A program made the position numbers and the translations under genes. Under the pieces are notes generated by a model. The model worked only from the letters and a program-made list of their open reading frames with translations. It was not told the DNA's origin and did no database searches. Below are positions 43,772 through 52,318 of a stretch of DNA of 52,557 bases, piece by piece. Source of the DNA: Candidatus Omnitrophota bacterium (GTDB lineage Bacteria; Omnitrophota; Gorgyraeia; Gygaellales; Profunditerraquicolaceae); the NCBI GenBank assembly GCA_026387255.1, contig JAPLMA010000109.1, forward strand, positions 1 to 52,557, given 5' to 3'. Positions within the stretch are counted from its first letter, which is position 1. Every line of letters starts with the position of its first letter.

Positions 43772-44783
43772 TTTTAGTTATGCTTAATTTTATCTCCAAA
43801 ACTAGTATCCCTGTTCCCTTAACCCCTAACTCTCTAATTTTAACCGCATCCTTCTGCGTGGTAATAATCTCTTCCAAATTATTTTCTTTAGCCTCTTTAA
43901 TTATACGCAGAATATCTGCCTGCGTATAATCATGGTGATCCGGGAATCTAAAATACTTGGCGACCTTAATTCCCAATCCGCAAATGCAATTTTGGAACCC
44001 TTCAGGATTACCGATACCAGAAAATATTGCCACCGGCTTACCCCTAAGAAACTCCGGGTCTAAGAGCTCATCCGCTTGATCCAGCCGGCTAACCCCCTTA
44101 GGTTCATGCCTTGATTCGATGATCAAAGCCCGAGAATTTATACGCTTTAATTTAGCCGTCAAATCACCCAGATTTTGGCCGGAATAAACTTGAGTCAACA
44201 CAAAAATATCCGCACGTTTTAAGGCAAATAAGGGCTCACGTAAAAAACCCGCCGGAAGCATGCGATAATTACCAAAAGGATTTTGCGCATCAATGGTCAC
44301 GATCTCTAAATCTTTAAATATCTTCCACTGCTGCAAGCCATCATCAAGTATCAATGTATCGCAAGCATAATCAATTGCCGTTTGCGCTGCCTTTATCCTG
44401 TTCTGATCAACGACCACCTGCACCAACGGAAGGTTTTTCTGAAGCATTGCCGGCTCATCACCCAGCCCCTGGGCGCCTGGCCGCCGGGAATCTCGTTTAT
44501 AGCCTCGGCTTAGCACTGCAATTTTTTTACCGGCCAAACTTAATTTAACGCTTAAATACTCCACCAAAGTAGTTTTACCTGTACCTCCCAAAGTAATATT
44601 TCCCACACTAATTACCTTGGCGTTAAAACGCGTCGGCTTTATTCTGTAAAGACTGGCCAAAATAACTACAATCACTCCATAAAACAAAGAAAACACAAAC
44701 AAACACCCCCTTAAAAACACCCCCAGGAAGCCTTTTATTTTACCGGTAACTAGATTATACAGGTATTCTTTGGTAGAAAACAT
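43725..44783 (-). CDS. lpxK: Tetraacyldisaccharide 4'-kinase LpxK
   Basis: LpxK phosphorylates the lipid A disaccharide at the 4' position at the inner membrane. The 352-residue protein has an N-terminal membrane helix (about 20-45) and the P-loop GNITLGGTGKTTLVEYL (61-77). VLSRGYKRDSRR, GDEPAMLQKNLP and LILDDGLQQWKIFKDLEI are family marks. DHHDYTQADILRI is towards the C-terminus. Length is normal. It is followed by the acyltransferase, an overlap that pairs two late lipid A steps. Confidence 0.95.
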   Translation of the reverse strand: MFSTKEYLYNLVTGKIKGFLGVFLRGCLFVFSLFYGVIVVILASLYRIKPTRFNAKVISVGNITLGGTGKTTLVEYLSVKLSLAGKKIAVLSRGYKRDSRRPGAQGLGDEPAMLQKNLPLVQVVVDQNRIKAAQTAIDYACDTLILDDGLQQWKIFKDLEIVTIDAQNPFGNYRMLPAGFLREPLFALKRADIFVLTQVYSGQNLGDLTAKLKRINSRALIIESRHEPKGVSRLDQADELLDPEFLRGKPVAIFSGIGNPEGFQNCICGLGIKVAKYFRFPDHHDYTQADILRIIKEAKENNLEEIITTQKDAVKIRELGVKGTGILVLEIKLSITKNEAEFNRRLLKLYSF

Positions 44784-44792
44784 AATTTCGTT

Positions 44793-45065
44793 TTAGATTA
44801 CCTTAAGTAACATCAAAACTCCAATACAAATAAATAAAGAAGCGCCGATATAACGGATCATTTCCGGCCGGATAAATTTTGCCATAATTGCCCCTAGAAA
44901 AACTGAAATCACAGTAACAATAATATAGGCTCCCACCGAACCCAGCCAAACAGATATTGGTTTACCGGTTTTAGCAGCCATACCAATGCCCACCAGTTGA
45001 GTTTTATCCGCTAATTCTGCAAAAAACACCGCTCCAAACGTAGCCACAAAAACCTTCCAATCCAT
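44793..45065 (-). CDS. Single-module Gdt1/TMEM165-family cation transporter
   Basis: UPF0016/Gdt1 proteins exchange Mn2+ or Ca2+ for protons. The usual protein has two repeats of three helices, but this 90-residue one has a single module with ELADKTQLVGIGMA (the E-x-G-D-[KR]-[TS] motif with Ala for Gly) and three hydrophobic segments. Two copies would have to assemble. ATG 45065 has GGAG 7 nt upstream and was chosen over an in-frame ATG at 45161, whose extra residues have no family match. The 102-nt gap upstream holds no clear promoter. Confidence 0.85.
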   Translation of the reverse strand: MDWKVFVATFGAVFFAELADKTQLVGIGMAAKTGKPISVWLGSVGAYIIVTVISVFLGAIMAKFIRPEMIRYIGASLFICIGVLMLLKVI

Positions 45066-45167
45066 CTTAACTCTCCTCTCTATAATTCGGCTCTCTTTAA
45101 GCACCCAAACTACCCGCGCTTCTAACTCCAACACCTCCGCCTTTGACAAAATCCAAAACAAGGAATT

Positions 45168-45551
45168 CTAGCATTGTATTTTGAATTCAATTTCCGGATT
45201 ACCCTTCAAAGTATTATGTGCCGGGCAATGCTTAATAAATTCCAACAGCGCTCTTTGCCTACGATCATCCAACTGGCAAGCGTTTAAATCTATGGCTACG
45301 TTAATCTGCTTAAAAGTAGCCGGCGATTCTTTAGAAAGTTCAGCGGAAACACTTACTTGAAAATTATTTAAGTTTAGTTTAGAACCCTCAGCGTATTTAC
45401 GGATGTATACCCCGATGCAACTACCTAATCCAGCCAAAAGCGCATCCAAAGGGGTCAGCCCCTTGCCTTTTGCATCAATAATAAATTCACTTTCATTTGT
45501 CTTAACCGTGAAAGCTAAATCTTGATTATGGATAACCTGGACTTTATACAT
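45168..45551 (-). CDS. OsmC/Ohr-family thiol protein
   Basis: This 127-residue OsmC-like protein has a Gly/Ser-rich loop TPLDALLAGLGSCIGVYIRKYA with the first catalytic Cys. The second Cys is in FIKHCPAHNTLKG near residue 110. The family reduces organic hydroperoxides with a cysteine pair. It reads as a stand-alone YhfA-like branch protein, and physiological substrates are unknown. SD AGAGGA precedes the ATG. It lies between the UbiA gene and gdt1 with small gaps. Confidence 0.88.
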   Translation of the reverse strand: MYKVQVIHNQDLAFTVKTNESEFIIDAKGKGLTPLDALLAGLGSCIGVYIRKYAEGSKLNLNNFQVSVSAELSKESPATFKQINVAIDLNACQLDDRRQRALLEFIKHCPAHNTLKGNPEIEFKIQC

Positions 45552-45601
45552 TAAATCCTCTTTTCCGCTCGCCGCATAAACTTTAATCTATTTTCTACAT
45601 T

Positions 45602-46516
45602 TTACCGGCTAAATAATAATCCCAATATACAACTCAAAGATGTCCCTAAATTTACCAAAATAGTCAAGGCGCACAATTTTTCCAGCTGCTTACGATCAGT
45701 ATAGGCGCCTTTGAGCATTTGGTAAGCTAAGCTTACGGAAATAATTAATATCGGAAAATAAAAAATTGCACTTTGCATCGGTAATCCTTTAGCCAAAGCT
45801 AAAAAGAATGTTCCCACCCCGCATGCCACCAGGCAAGTATAAAGAAGCGCTCCCTTTTCTTTTCCTATGCGCACCAGCATATTCTGTTTGAACACCTGCT
45901 TATCCGCCGGATAATCCGGATATTCATTAATTAATATTATATTGGCTACCGCACAGGCAATCGGCAGACAAACCCAGGTCGCCAACATATCAAACCGCGC
46001 TGCCTGAAGATAAAATCCAGCATTTACCGCCAGCCAGCCAAAAGCATAAGCAATAAATATCTCACCAATTCCTCGTCTCACTAAACGCAAAGGCGGCTTA
46101 GAATAAAAATAGGCACAGATTATTCCTGAGGTGCCCAACGGTAAAGTCCATTTTCCGGTTTTAAAATAAAACTGCAGAATTAACCCGCTAATCATTGCCA
46201 AAAAAATAACTGCCCAGATTAAATTTTTTACTTGCCTTGGCTTGATATGATTTTCCACCAACACTTGGCTACCACCAGTAAAAAAGTTTTTCTCTAAAGT
46301 TACACTTAAGCGATCTTCGACAAGATCATAAATTTCTCCGCTATAATGCGCGATTAATTGCACCAGCGAAGATCCAAATAATCCAATCCAAAAAACTGAC
46401 CAGTTAAATATTCCCAAAAAATGGCTAGACAATAAAGCGCCCAAGATATAGGGAATGATCATCATGCTTAAAAATGGAATACGAGAAAGTAAAAACCAAT
46501 ATTTTAGCCTTGCCAT
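45602..46516 (-). CDS. UbiA-family prenyltransferase
   Basis: This 304-residue integral membrane protein has about eight hydrophobic helices and attaches prenyl chains to aromatic or other acceptors (as MenA/UbiA do). The first Asp-rich region is SGEIYDLVEDRLS, lacking the usual N-D pair. The second is NEYPDYPADKQVFKQNMLVRIGKEKG, which fits the family. It resembles MenA-type enzymes, but the acceptor cannot be predicted. ATG 46516 starts 4 nt after the 55-codon ORF; an in-frame ATG at 46627 would overlap it in another frame and is rejected. Confidence 0.82.
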   Translation of the reverse strand: MARLKYWFLLSRIPFLSMMIIPYILGALLSSHFLGIFNWSVFWIGLFGSSLVQLIAHYSGEIYDLVEDRLSVTLEKNFFTGGSQVLVENHIKPRQVKNLIWAVIFLAMISGLILQFYFKTGKWTLPLGTSGIICAYFYSKPPLRLVRRGIGEIFIAYAFGWLAVNAGFYLQAARFDMLATWVCLPIACAVANIILINEYPDYPADKQVFKQNMLVRIGKEKGALLYTCLVACGVGTFFLALAKGLPMQSAIFYFPILIISVSLAYQMLKGAYTDRKQLEKLCALTILVNLGTSLSCILGLLFSR

Positions 46517-46520
46517 ATTT

Positions 46521-46688
46521 TTAGCTAACCAGTTTGCGATTACTTCTGCGTAAAGCCTTAACCATGCGCGCGTAGGCCTCCTGCGGAGTTTTTCCTTCCG
46601 TAAGATGCTCAAAACAAACCGCAGCAAACCCCGACCTATTTTTAATCTTAAAAATCTCTACTTTTAAATGGCCGATTTTATTTAACAT
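46521..46688 (-). CDS. Small 55-residue protein, unrecognised
   Basis: This ORF is below a 60-codon cut-off. The 55 residues begin MLNKIGHLKVEIFKIKNRSG and contain CFEHLTEGKTPQEAYARM and a basic end KALRRSNRKLVS. It lies neatly between greA (7-nt gap) and ubiA (4-nt gap), with no overlaps. The helix near the end resembles the QEAxxRM/xALRR segments of HicB-like small proteins, but I cannot name a family. No strong SD is seen. Coding is supported by spacing and composition, not by homology. Confidence 0.6.
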   Translation of the reverse strand: MLNKIGHLKVEIFKIKNRSGFAAVCFEHLTEGKTPQEAYARMVKALRRSNRKLVS

Positions 46689-46695
46689 TTAAATT

Positions 46696-47166
46696 CTAAC
46701 GCGATATCTTAATTATTTTGTATTTTAGAATCCCGGCCGGAGTCTTAATTTCTGCAATCTCGTTTTCCTTATGCCCCAATAATCCTCCCCCGACCGGAGA
46801 ACTTATTGAAATTTTATTTTGATTATAATCCGCCTCAAGTTCTGAGACCAAAATATACTCCAGCTCCTCAAGCGTATCCATATCCAGCAACTTGACCGTC
46901 GCCCCGATTAAAACTTCATCCTTAGGAATATTCTTGTCCAGTATGCGTACCCACGCCAGCTTATCCTCCAATTCAACAATTTGTTTTTCGTTATGGGCCT
47001 GCGCATCCCTGGCTGCATCGTACTCCGCATTCTCACTAATATCGCCATGTGCACGGGCATCGCCGATAGCCTTAGAAAGTGCGCGACGCTTAACTGTTTT
47101 TAAATGCTCCAGATCATTGACTAATTTTTCATACCCTTCCTGAGTTAAATAAATATCGCCAGACAT
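46696..47166 (-). CDS. greA: Transcription elongation factor GreA
   Basis: GreA rescues backtracked RNA polymerase by inserting its acidic coiled-coil tip into the secondary channel. The 156-residue protein has the N-terminal coiled coil with ARAHGDISENAEYDAARDAQ, where the tip acidic residues lie. The C-terminal FKBP-like domain contains ISISSPVGGGLLGHKENE. The length is standard. It starts 1 nt after the waaA stop. Confidence 0.96.
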   Translation of the reverse strand: MSGDIYLTQEGYEKLVNDLEHLKTVKRRALSKAIGDARAHGDISENAEYDAARDAQAHNEKQIVELEDKLAWVRILDKNIPKDEVLIGATVKLLDMDTLEELEYILVSELEADYNQNKISISSPVGGGLLGHKENEIAEIKTPAGILKYKIIKISR

Positions 47167-47167
47167 A

Positions 47168-48442
47168 TTACACTCCTTTATTTAATTTCTTAATAATCTG
47201 AATATTCTTATGCGTCGCCCCGCGATTTTTAATAATTAACGCGTAGGCACGCTCAACCAGCCCCTTAGCCAAAAGATTGTTATTTAGGAGTTCTTTTACT
47301 TTATCCGCTAACTCTCGGCTATTGGCCGCCATCAGCGCAGCTTGGTTTGCCAGGAATAATTCACTAATCTGGCGAAAGTTAAACATGTAAGGGCCGAAAA
47401 TTACCGGTTTCTTTAAGCTCGCCGGCTCAAGAATATTATGACCGCCTTTTTTTACCATACTCCCGCCGACAAAAACAATATCCGCCACAGAATAATAATT
47501 AAGCAATTGGCCGATAGTATCCAAAATAAATATCGGACGATTGATACAAGTTGGGCAGGCCGCAGAAATATTTGAAATAAACACTGGCATAAAACCACTA
47601 TCCACTGCCAATTTGGAAATCTTTTCACTGCGCTCAGGATGGCGCGGAGCAATAAGAAGTTTTAGCTTCGGAAAAACCAGCAGAAGCTTTTGATAAGCGG
47701 CAAAAATTAGTTCTTCTTCGCCAGGATGCGTGCTGCCACAAACTAATAATTTATCAAATTGCCCTAACCAAAGTTTGTTCCGGCAGGTTAAAACATCTAA
47801 TTCGGCAATCGGATCTAAATTAATATCAAATTTTACGTTTCCGGTAACCTGAATTCTTTGCTGATCTACGCCTAAACTTTCTAAACGCAAGGCATCAAGA
47901 TCACTCTGTACGCAAAATTGTTTGACCATCCTTAAAATCGGTTGGATAAAAAATTTTATTATTCGATATCCGCCATAAGAACTATCCGAAATCCTGCCAT
48001 TAACCGTAATCGCCGGAATCTGTAATTTATCCAGGCTGGTAATCAAATTCGGCCAGATCTCAGTCTCCGCAATAATAAACATACAAGGATTAACCTTCTT
48101 TAAAACGTGCTTGACGACAAAACTAAAATCCAAAGGCAGATAAGTCAAAAAGTCTCCGTCCTTAACTAAACTTTGAGCAATTTTATTTCCAGTAGCAGTC
48201 ACCGTGGAAATAACCAACTTTTTACCGGGATAAGCCAGTCTTAACTGCGCCAAGAGTTCTTTTATGGCGATCGCTTCACCCACGCTCACGGCATGAATCC
48301 AGATTGGCCGATCTAAATTTAATTGAGCCGGTAGAAAACCCAAGCGCCTAAGAAATCCGGAATTAAGTTTCCCGCGTAGAAAATACAACGGCAAATATAC
48401 CAGCGCAAAAATTAAGAATATCGCATCGTAAAATACAAACAT
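47168..48442 (-). CDS. waaA: Kdo transferase WaaA
   Basis: WaaA (KdtA) transfers Kdo from CMP-Kdo to lipid A precursor at the inner membrane. The 424-residue GT30 protein has an N-terminal membrane anchor (about 4-22), the catalytic Glu56 in WIHAVSVGEAIA and LTATGNKIAQ-like segments (STVTATGNKIA). GRISDSSYGGYR, VTGNVKFD, CGSTHPGEEELI and IFVGGSM-type residues (IVFVGGSMVKKGGHNILEPA) follow. The last segment is the family's donor site. An SD GGGGGAAG precedes the ATG. A low-complexity tract lies upstream. Confidence 0.95.
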   Translation of the reverse strand: MFVFYDAIFLIFALVYLPLYFLRGKLNSGFLRRLGFLPAQLNLDRPIWIHAVSVGEAIAIKELLAQLRLAYPGKKLVISTVTATGNKIAQSLVKDGDFLTYLPLDFSFVVKHVLKKVNPCMFIIAETEIWPNLITSLDKLQIPAITVNGRISDSSYGGYRIIKFFIQPILRMVKQFCVQSDLDALRLESLGVDQQRIQVTGNVKFDINLDPIAELDVLTCRNKLWLGQFDKLLVCGSTHPGEEELIFAAYQKLLLVFPKLKLLIAPRHPERSEKISKLAVDSGFMPVFISNISAACPTCINRPIFILDTIGQLLNYYSVADIVFVGGSMVKKGGHNILEPASLKKPVIFGPYMFNFRQISELFLANQAALMAANSRELADKVKELLNNNLLAKGLVERAYALIIKNRGATHKNIQIIKKLNKGV

Positions 48443-48454
48443 CTACGCTTCCCC

Positions 48455-48485
48455 CTATCTGCTATCTACCTACCTACTAACTACT
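48455..48485. repeat. Low-complexity TAGGTAGGTAGAT tract
   Basis: Between the broken xer gene and waaA, the minus strand reads a run of TAG/GTAG/GATAG-like units (about 31 nt). It is short and is bounded by the waaA SD. I see no other element there. Confidence 0.55.
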
Positions 48486-48490
48486 GTTTT

Positions 48491-49190
48491 TTAAGCATGC
48501 GGATGCGCTTTATCATAAACACGCTTTAGCTTATCCGTGGTCATATGCGTATAGATCTGCGTTGAAGATAAACTCGCATGGCCCAGAAGCTCCTGCACTG
48601 TGCGCAGGTCTGCCCCATGATTTAAAAGATGCGTGGCAAATGAATGCCGAAAAGTATGCGCGGAAACTCCCGGCTTAATTCCGGAAGCATTAAGGAAGGA
48701 TACCACTGATAAAATCAATATCCGCTAAATTTAACCCGACTAACTCCGAAATACGCAAACCGCTGGAATAAAATACTTCCAAAATTGCCCGATCACGCAG
48801 GCCCAAAAGATCTTTTTGGGTTTTGGCAAAAGCTGATTCGATCAACCGGCCAACCTCATCCTCAGTCATAAACGAAGGCAGATGTTTTTCTAACTTCGGG
48901 CTAGAAAGCATCAGTATGGGGTTAGTCTTAATATACCCTTCACGGCAGAGGAATCTAAAAAAACTACGCAACGTCGATAATCGGCGGCCCACCGTACGAT
49001 TACAGAAATTCTTTTCCTTTAAAACTGCCAGGTATTTTCTTAAATCCAAATAATCAATTTTTTCCAGTTCGCTCCCGGCGATAAATTTATTAAACCCTTG
49101 CAGGTCTAATTTATAGTTTAAAATCGTATGCGCAGAGTAGTTTTTCTCAATTTCCAGATAACGCACAAATTTTTCAATATATTTATCCAT
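48491..49190 (-). pseudogene. Tyrosine recombinase XerC/XerD-type, internally deleted and frameshifted
   Basis: The first part (166 codons, 48690-49190) carries the SAM-like core-binding domain (YLEIEKNYSAHTILNYKLDL) and catalytic Arg146 in SGLRISEL, then stops after DIDFISG. The second part (48491-48718, different frame) carries HTFRHSFATHL (His/Arg), LLGHASLSSTQIYTH (His, Tyr56) and the family end DKLKRVYDKAHP. About 70 residues, including the beta-hairpin Lys region, are missing between them. No functional recombinase can be made, unless the region is misassembled. The gene lies between topA and waaA. Confidence 0.88.
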
Positions 49191-49231
49191 AATTAAATTT
49201 GAAACTATTCTAACCAGGTTAGAGTTACCCG

Positions 49232-51232
49232 CTAATTTTCTTCCTTATCTTGCGGTAAGTCACGCGAAGTAAAAGTACATTTAGGAAAATTTGAACAACC
49301 GTAGAAAAATCCGCGCTTAGAATGGCGCTCGATTAACTCTCCCCCGCAATTCTCGATTCCACACTTAACTCCCGAAGTAATCGACTTGGAATTCTTACAC
49401 TCCGGAAAACCCGAACAACTCAAAAATTTCCCGCGCCTTCCCCACTTTACAATTAAAGGCTTACCGCATTTATCACAGAGCTCATCCGTAGTGACAACTT
49501 CCTTGACGATGTTGGTTTGAGCAAAATCAAGGCTCTCCTTAAAAGGCAAATAAAAATCTTCTAATATTTTAGCTCGGCTAAGCGTACCTTCTGCAATCTC
49601 ATCCAGTTTTTCTTCAATTAAAGCCGTAAATTTTACGTCGATAATCTTAGGAAAATATTCTACCAGCATATCATTTACCTTAAAACCCAGCTCCGAAGGA
49701 TTAAGGTAGCCTTTAATCCGGCGGACATAATCACGCAAAATAATCGTATAAATAATTGGCGCGTAAGTCGAAGGCCGGCCAATCCCCTCTTCTTCCAAAG
49801 CCTTAATTAATGAACTATCCGAGAACCGGGACGGAGGCTTGGTAAAATGCTGCGAAGGGGTAAGAGTTCTTAAGCCGAGCAATTCACCAATTTCTAAGGG
49901 AGGAATTACATTTTTAGATTTTTCTTTCTCCTCATCAGCCTCTTCTTTTTCTTCTGTCTGAATTTTATTATAAGCAGCCAGAAAACCCTCAAAAAGTAAA
50001 TGGCTTCCGTTAGCGACAAATAAATACTTATCCGCTAGAATATCCACCGCCGTTGCCAAAAACTCCGCCGGTTTCATTTGGCTGGCCAAAAAACGATTAT
50101 AAATAAGCGTATAAAGCCGTATTTGATCATGGTTAAGAAAATCCACTAGGCTTTCCGGTGACCGGCAAATGTAACTAGGGCGAATTGCCTCATGTGCTTC
50201 CTGCGCGGACTTTTTAGCTTTAAAAACATTCGGTTTCTCCGGAATAAAATTTTTGCCAAAACTTCTTCCAATATGCTCGCGCACCTCAGCAATAGCTTCC
50301 ACAGCGACATTAGGAGAATCCGTACGCATATAAGTAATTAAACCTACGGGATTATCCTCGCCAATATCAATACCTTCATAAAGCTGCTGGGCGATCAACA
50401 TCGTCTTGGAAGCATTGAATCTAAGCTTATTAAACGCCTCCTGCTGCAGAGTACTGGTAATAAACGGAGCCGGAGGGTAACGCTTTTTTTCTGTCTTTTT
50501 AATCTCTAAAACCCTAAACTCTTTGTCCTTTAATTGTTCACAGATATTTTGCGCATCCTGATTAGCTGAAATCTCTGCTTTCTGATTGTCAATTTTCTCA
50601 AGCTTAGCGTAAAAATTACTCTCCCCCGAAACTTTAGGCTTAAATAATTCCGCAGCAATCTCCCAATATTCAGTAGCGAGGAATTTTTGAATCTGCCGCT
50701 CCCTTTCCACAATTAATCTTAATCCAACAGACTGCACGCGCCCGGCGCTTAAGCCCCGGGCAATTTTTTTCCAGAGTAAAGGGCTCAAAAAATATCCCAC
50801 CATCCGGTCCAGAACCCTGCGGCCAACCTGAGCCTCAATCATTTTAATGTCAAACTCCCGCGCGTTTTTAAAAGCTTCTGCCACCGCATGCGGAGTAATC
50901 TCATGAAAACTTACTCTTAAAACGTTTTTACCTTTAAACAATTTCTCTTTTATCTGCCAGCCGATCGCCTCGCCTTCCCGGTCAGGGTCGGTAGCAATAT
51001 ATATATTTTCTTTCCCCTTAGCTTCTTTTTTCAATTGCGCTAATATTTTCTTCCTACCCGGAATCACTACATATGTCGGCTTAAAGTTATCTTCTACATC
51101 CACTCCCAACTTTTTCGCCGGCAAATCAATAATATGGCCCATCGATGAAACGACCCGAAAATCATCGCCCAGGATCTTACTGATAGTTTTAGCTTTAGTC
51201 GGTGACTCAACAATCACTAGATTTTTACTCAT
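49232..51232 (-). CDS. topA: DNA topoisomerase I
   Basis: This type IA topoisomerase relaxes negative supercoils. The 666-residue protein has an N-terminal Toprim domain (LVIVESPTKAKTI, TDPDREGEAIGW at 81-92). The catalytic Tyr301 is in GLITYMRTDSPN, with IGRPSTYAPII after it. Two C-terminal zinc ribbons are CDKCGKPL...CSGFPEC and CGIENCGGEL...CSNFPKC; the E. coli enzyme has three. It follows dprA directly, with an AAGGAG SD in the end of dprA. Confidence 0.97.
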   Translation of the reverse strand: MSKNLVIVESPTKAKTISKILGDDFRVVSSMGHIIDLPAKKLGVDVEDNFKPTYVVIPGRKKILAQLKKEAKGKENIYIATDPDREGEAIGWQIKEKLFKGKNVLRVSFHEITPHAVAEAFKNAREFDIKMIEAQVGRRVLDRMVGYFLSPLLWKKIARGLSAGRVQSVGLRLIVERERQIQKFLATEYWEIAAELFKPKVSGESNFYAKLEKIDNQKAEISANQDAQNICEQLKDKEFRVLEIKKTEKKRYPPAPFITSTLQQEAFNKLRFNASKTMLIAQQLYEGIDIGEDNPVGLITYMRTDSPNVAVEAIAEVREHIGRSFGKNFIPEKPNVFKAKKSAQEAHEAIRPSYICRSPESLVDFLNHDQIRLYTLIYNRFLASQMKPAEFLATAVDILADKYLFVANGSHLLFEGFLAAYNKIQTEEKEEADEEKEKSKNVIPPLEIGELLGLRTLTPSQHFTKPPSRFSDSSLIKALEEEGIGRPSTYAPIIYTIILRDYVRRIKGYLNPSELGFKVNDMLVEYFPKIIDVKFTALIEEKLDEIAEGTLSRAKILEDFYLPFKESLDFAQTNIVKEVVTTDELCDKCGKPLIVKWGRRGKFLSCSGFPECKNSKSITSGVKCGIENCGGELIERHSKRGFFYGCSNFPKCTFTSRDLPQDKEEN

Positions 51233-52318
51233 TTAGCTCCTTACAAACTGTTTACCCGGCAATGCTTTAATTAATTTCTTAAACTGTAATTTTAAAATTA
51301 AGCTCAAAACCTGGCTGCTGCACAGCGATGTCTTTTGAATTAAATCATCTATCGCTATCGGCTGCTGGGTTATGTATTCATAAAGCCGGTTTTCTTCGTT
51401 TCGGCAGGTAATTTCTTGTTTTTTCACCGTAGCTTCTATTTTTTTCATACTCCCGGCAACTAAATTCAACTCTTCAAGAATATCATCGCAACAGGTAACT
51501 ATTTTTGCTCCTTGTTTAAGCAAAACATTAGTCCCCATTGAGCCAACCGAATCTATCCTACCCGGTAAAGCAAAAACCTCCCGGCCTTGTTCCAAAGCAA
51601 AATCCGCGGTAATTAATGCCCCGCTATTCCTGGCTGCTTCAGTAATTAAAACGCCTAAACTTAAACCGCTGATTAAACGATTACGCCGGGGAAAATTTCC
51701 CGGCAAAGGTTTAGCATCCATAGGAAATTCAGAAATAACTGCTCCGGAGAAAGAAATCTCTTTAGCCAAATCCGCATTCTCCGCAGGATAAATGTGATTA
51801 AACCCACTACCAATTACCGCAATCGTGCGCCCCTTAGCTTTTAAAGCTCCACGATGCGCGTAAGTATCTACTCCGCGGGCCATCCCGGAAACAATAGTTA
51901 TTCCTTGCGTAGATAACGCAGCCGCAAATTTTTCCGCATTACTTAAACCGTAAAAAGAAGCACGCCGCGAACCAACAATACCAATCGCCAAATTATCCTG
52001 CGCAGTCATGCTGCCTAAAACATAAAGCACAATCGGAGCCCCGGGTATTTCTTTAAGGAGTTGCGGATAATCTTCATCAAAAAACGTAATAATTTTCAAA
52101 CCTGCTTTTTTAGCTGAAGCCAAATCATTTTCCAAACGCTGAATATCAAAAGAAATAATCCTTTCGCCTAAATGCTCACCTACCGCCGTAGCTAAATCCT
52201 TACGGCTGGCTTTAAATATATTAAGCGGCTGCTGAAAATTATTAAGCAGGCTTTCCAGCCGCACACTGCCAATCTGTGGAATAAGGTTTAAACTTACTAA
52301 AGCCTCGAAATTATTCAT
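51233..52318 (-). CDS. dprA: DNA processing protein DprA
   Basis: DprA binds incoming single-stranded DNA and loads RecA during natural transformation, and is also widely kept in non-competent bacteria. The 361-residue protein has an N-terminal helix-hairpin-like/SAM region. The Rossmann-type core has IGIVGSRRASFYG, SGMARGVDTYAHRGAL, IAVIGSGFNHIYPAENADL, FPRRNRLISGLS and NSGALITADFALEQGREVFALPG. A C-terminal winged-helix domain follows. It overlaps aroK by 4 nt and abuts topA. Confidence 0.96.
   Translation of the reverse strand: MNNFEALVSLNLIPQIGSVRLESLLNNFQQPLNIFKASRKDLATAVGEHLGERIISFDIQRLENDLASAKKAGLKIITFFDEDYPQLLKEIPGAPIVLYVLGSMTAQDNLAIGIVGSRRASFYGLSNAEKFAAALSTQGITIVSGMARGVDTYAHRGALKAKGRTIAVIGSGFNHIYPAENADLAKEISFSGAVISEFPMDAKPLPGNFPRRNRLISGLSLGVLITEAARNSGALITADFALEQGREVFALPGRIDSVGSMGTNVLLKQGAKIVTCCDDILEELNLVAGSMKKIEATVKKQEITCRNEENRLYEYITQQPIAIDDLIQKTSLCSSQVLSLILKLQFKKLIKALPGKQFVRS

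Noticed and set aside
45066..45161. N-terminal extension of the Gdt1 protein
   Set aside because: The family match starts at MDWKVF, and a GGAG SD stands directly before that ATG.
46517..46627. N-terminal extension of the UbiA-family protein
   Set aside because: It overlaps the 55-codon ORF in another frame; the family domain begins at the ATG at 46516.
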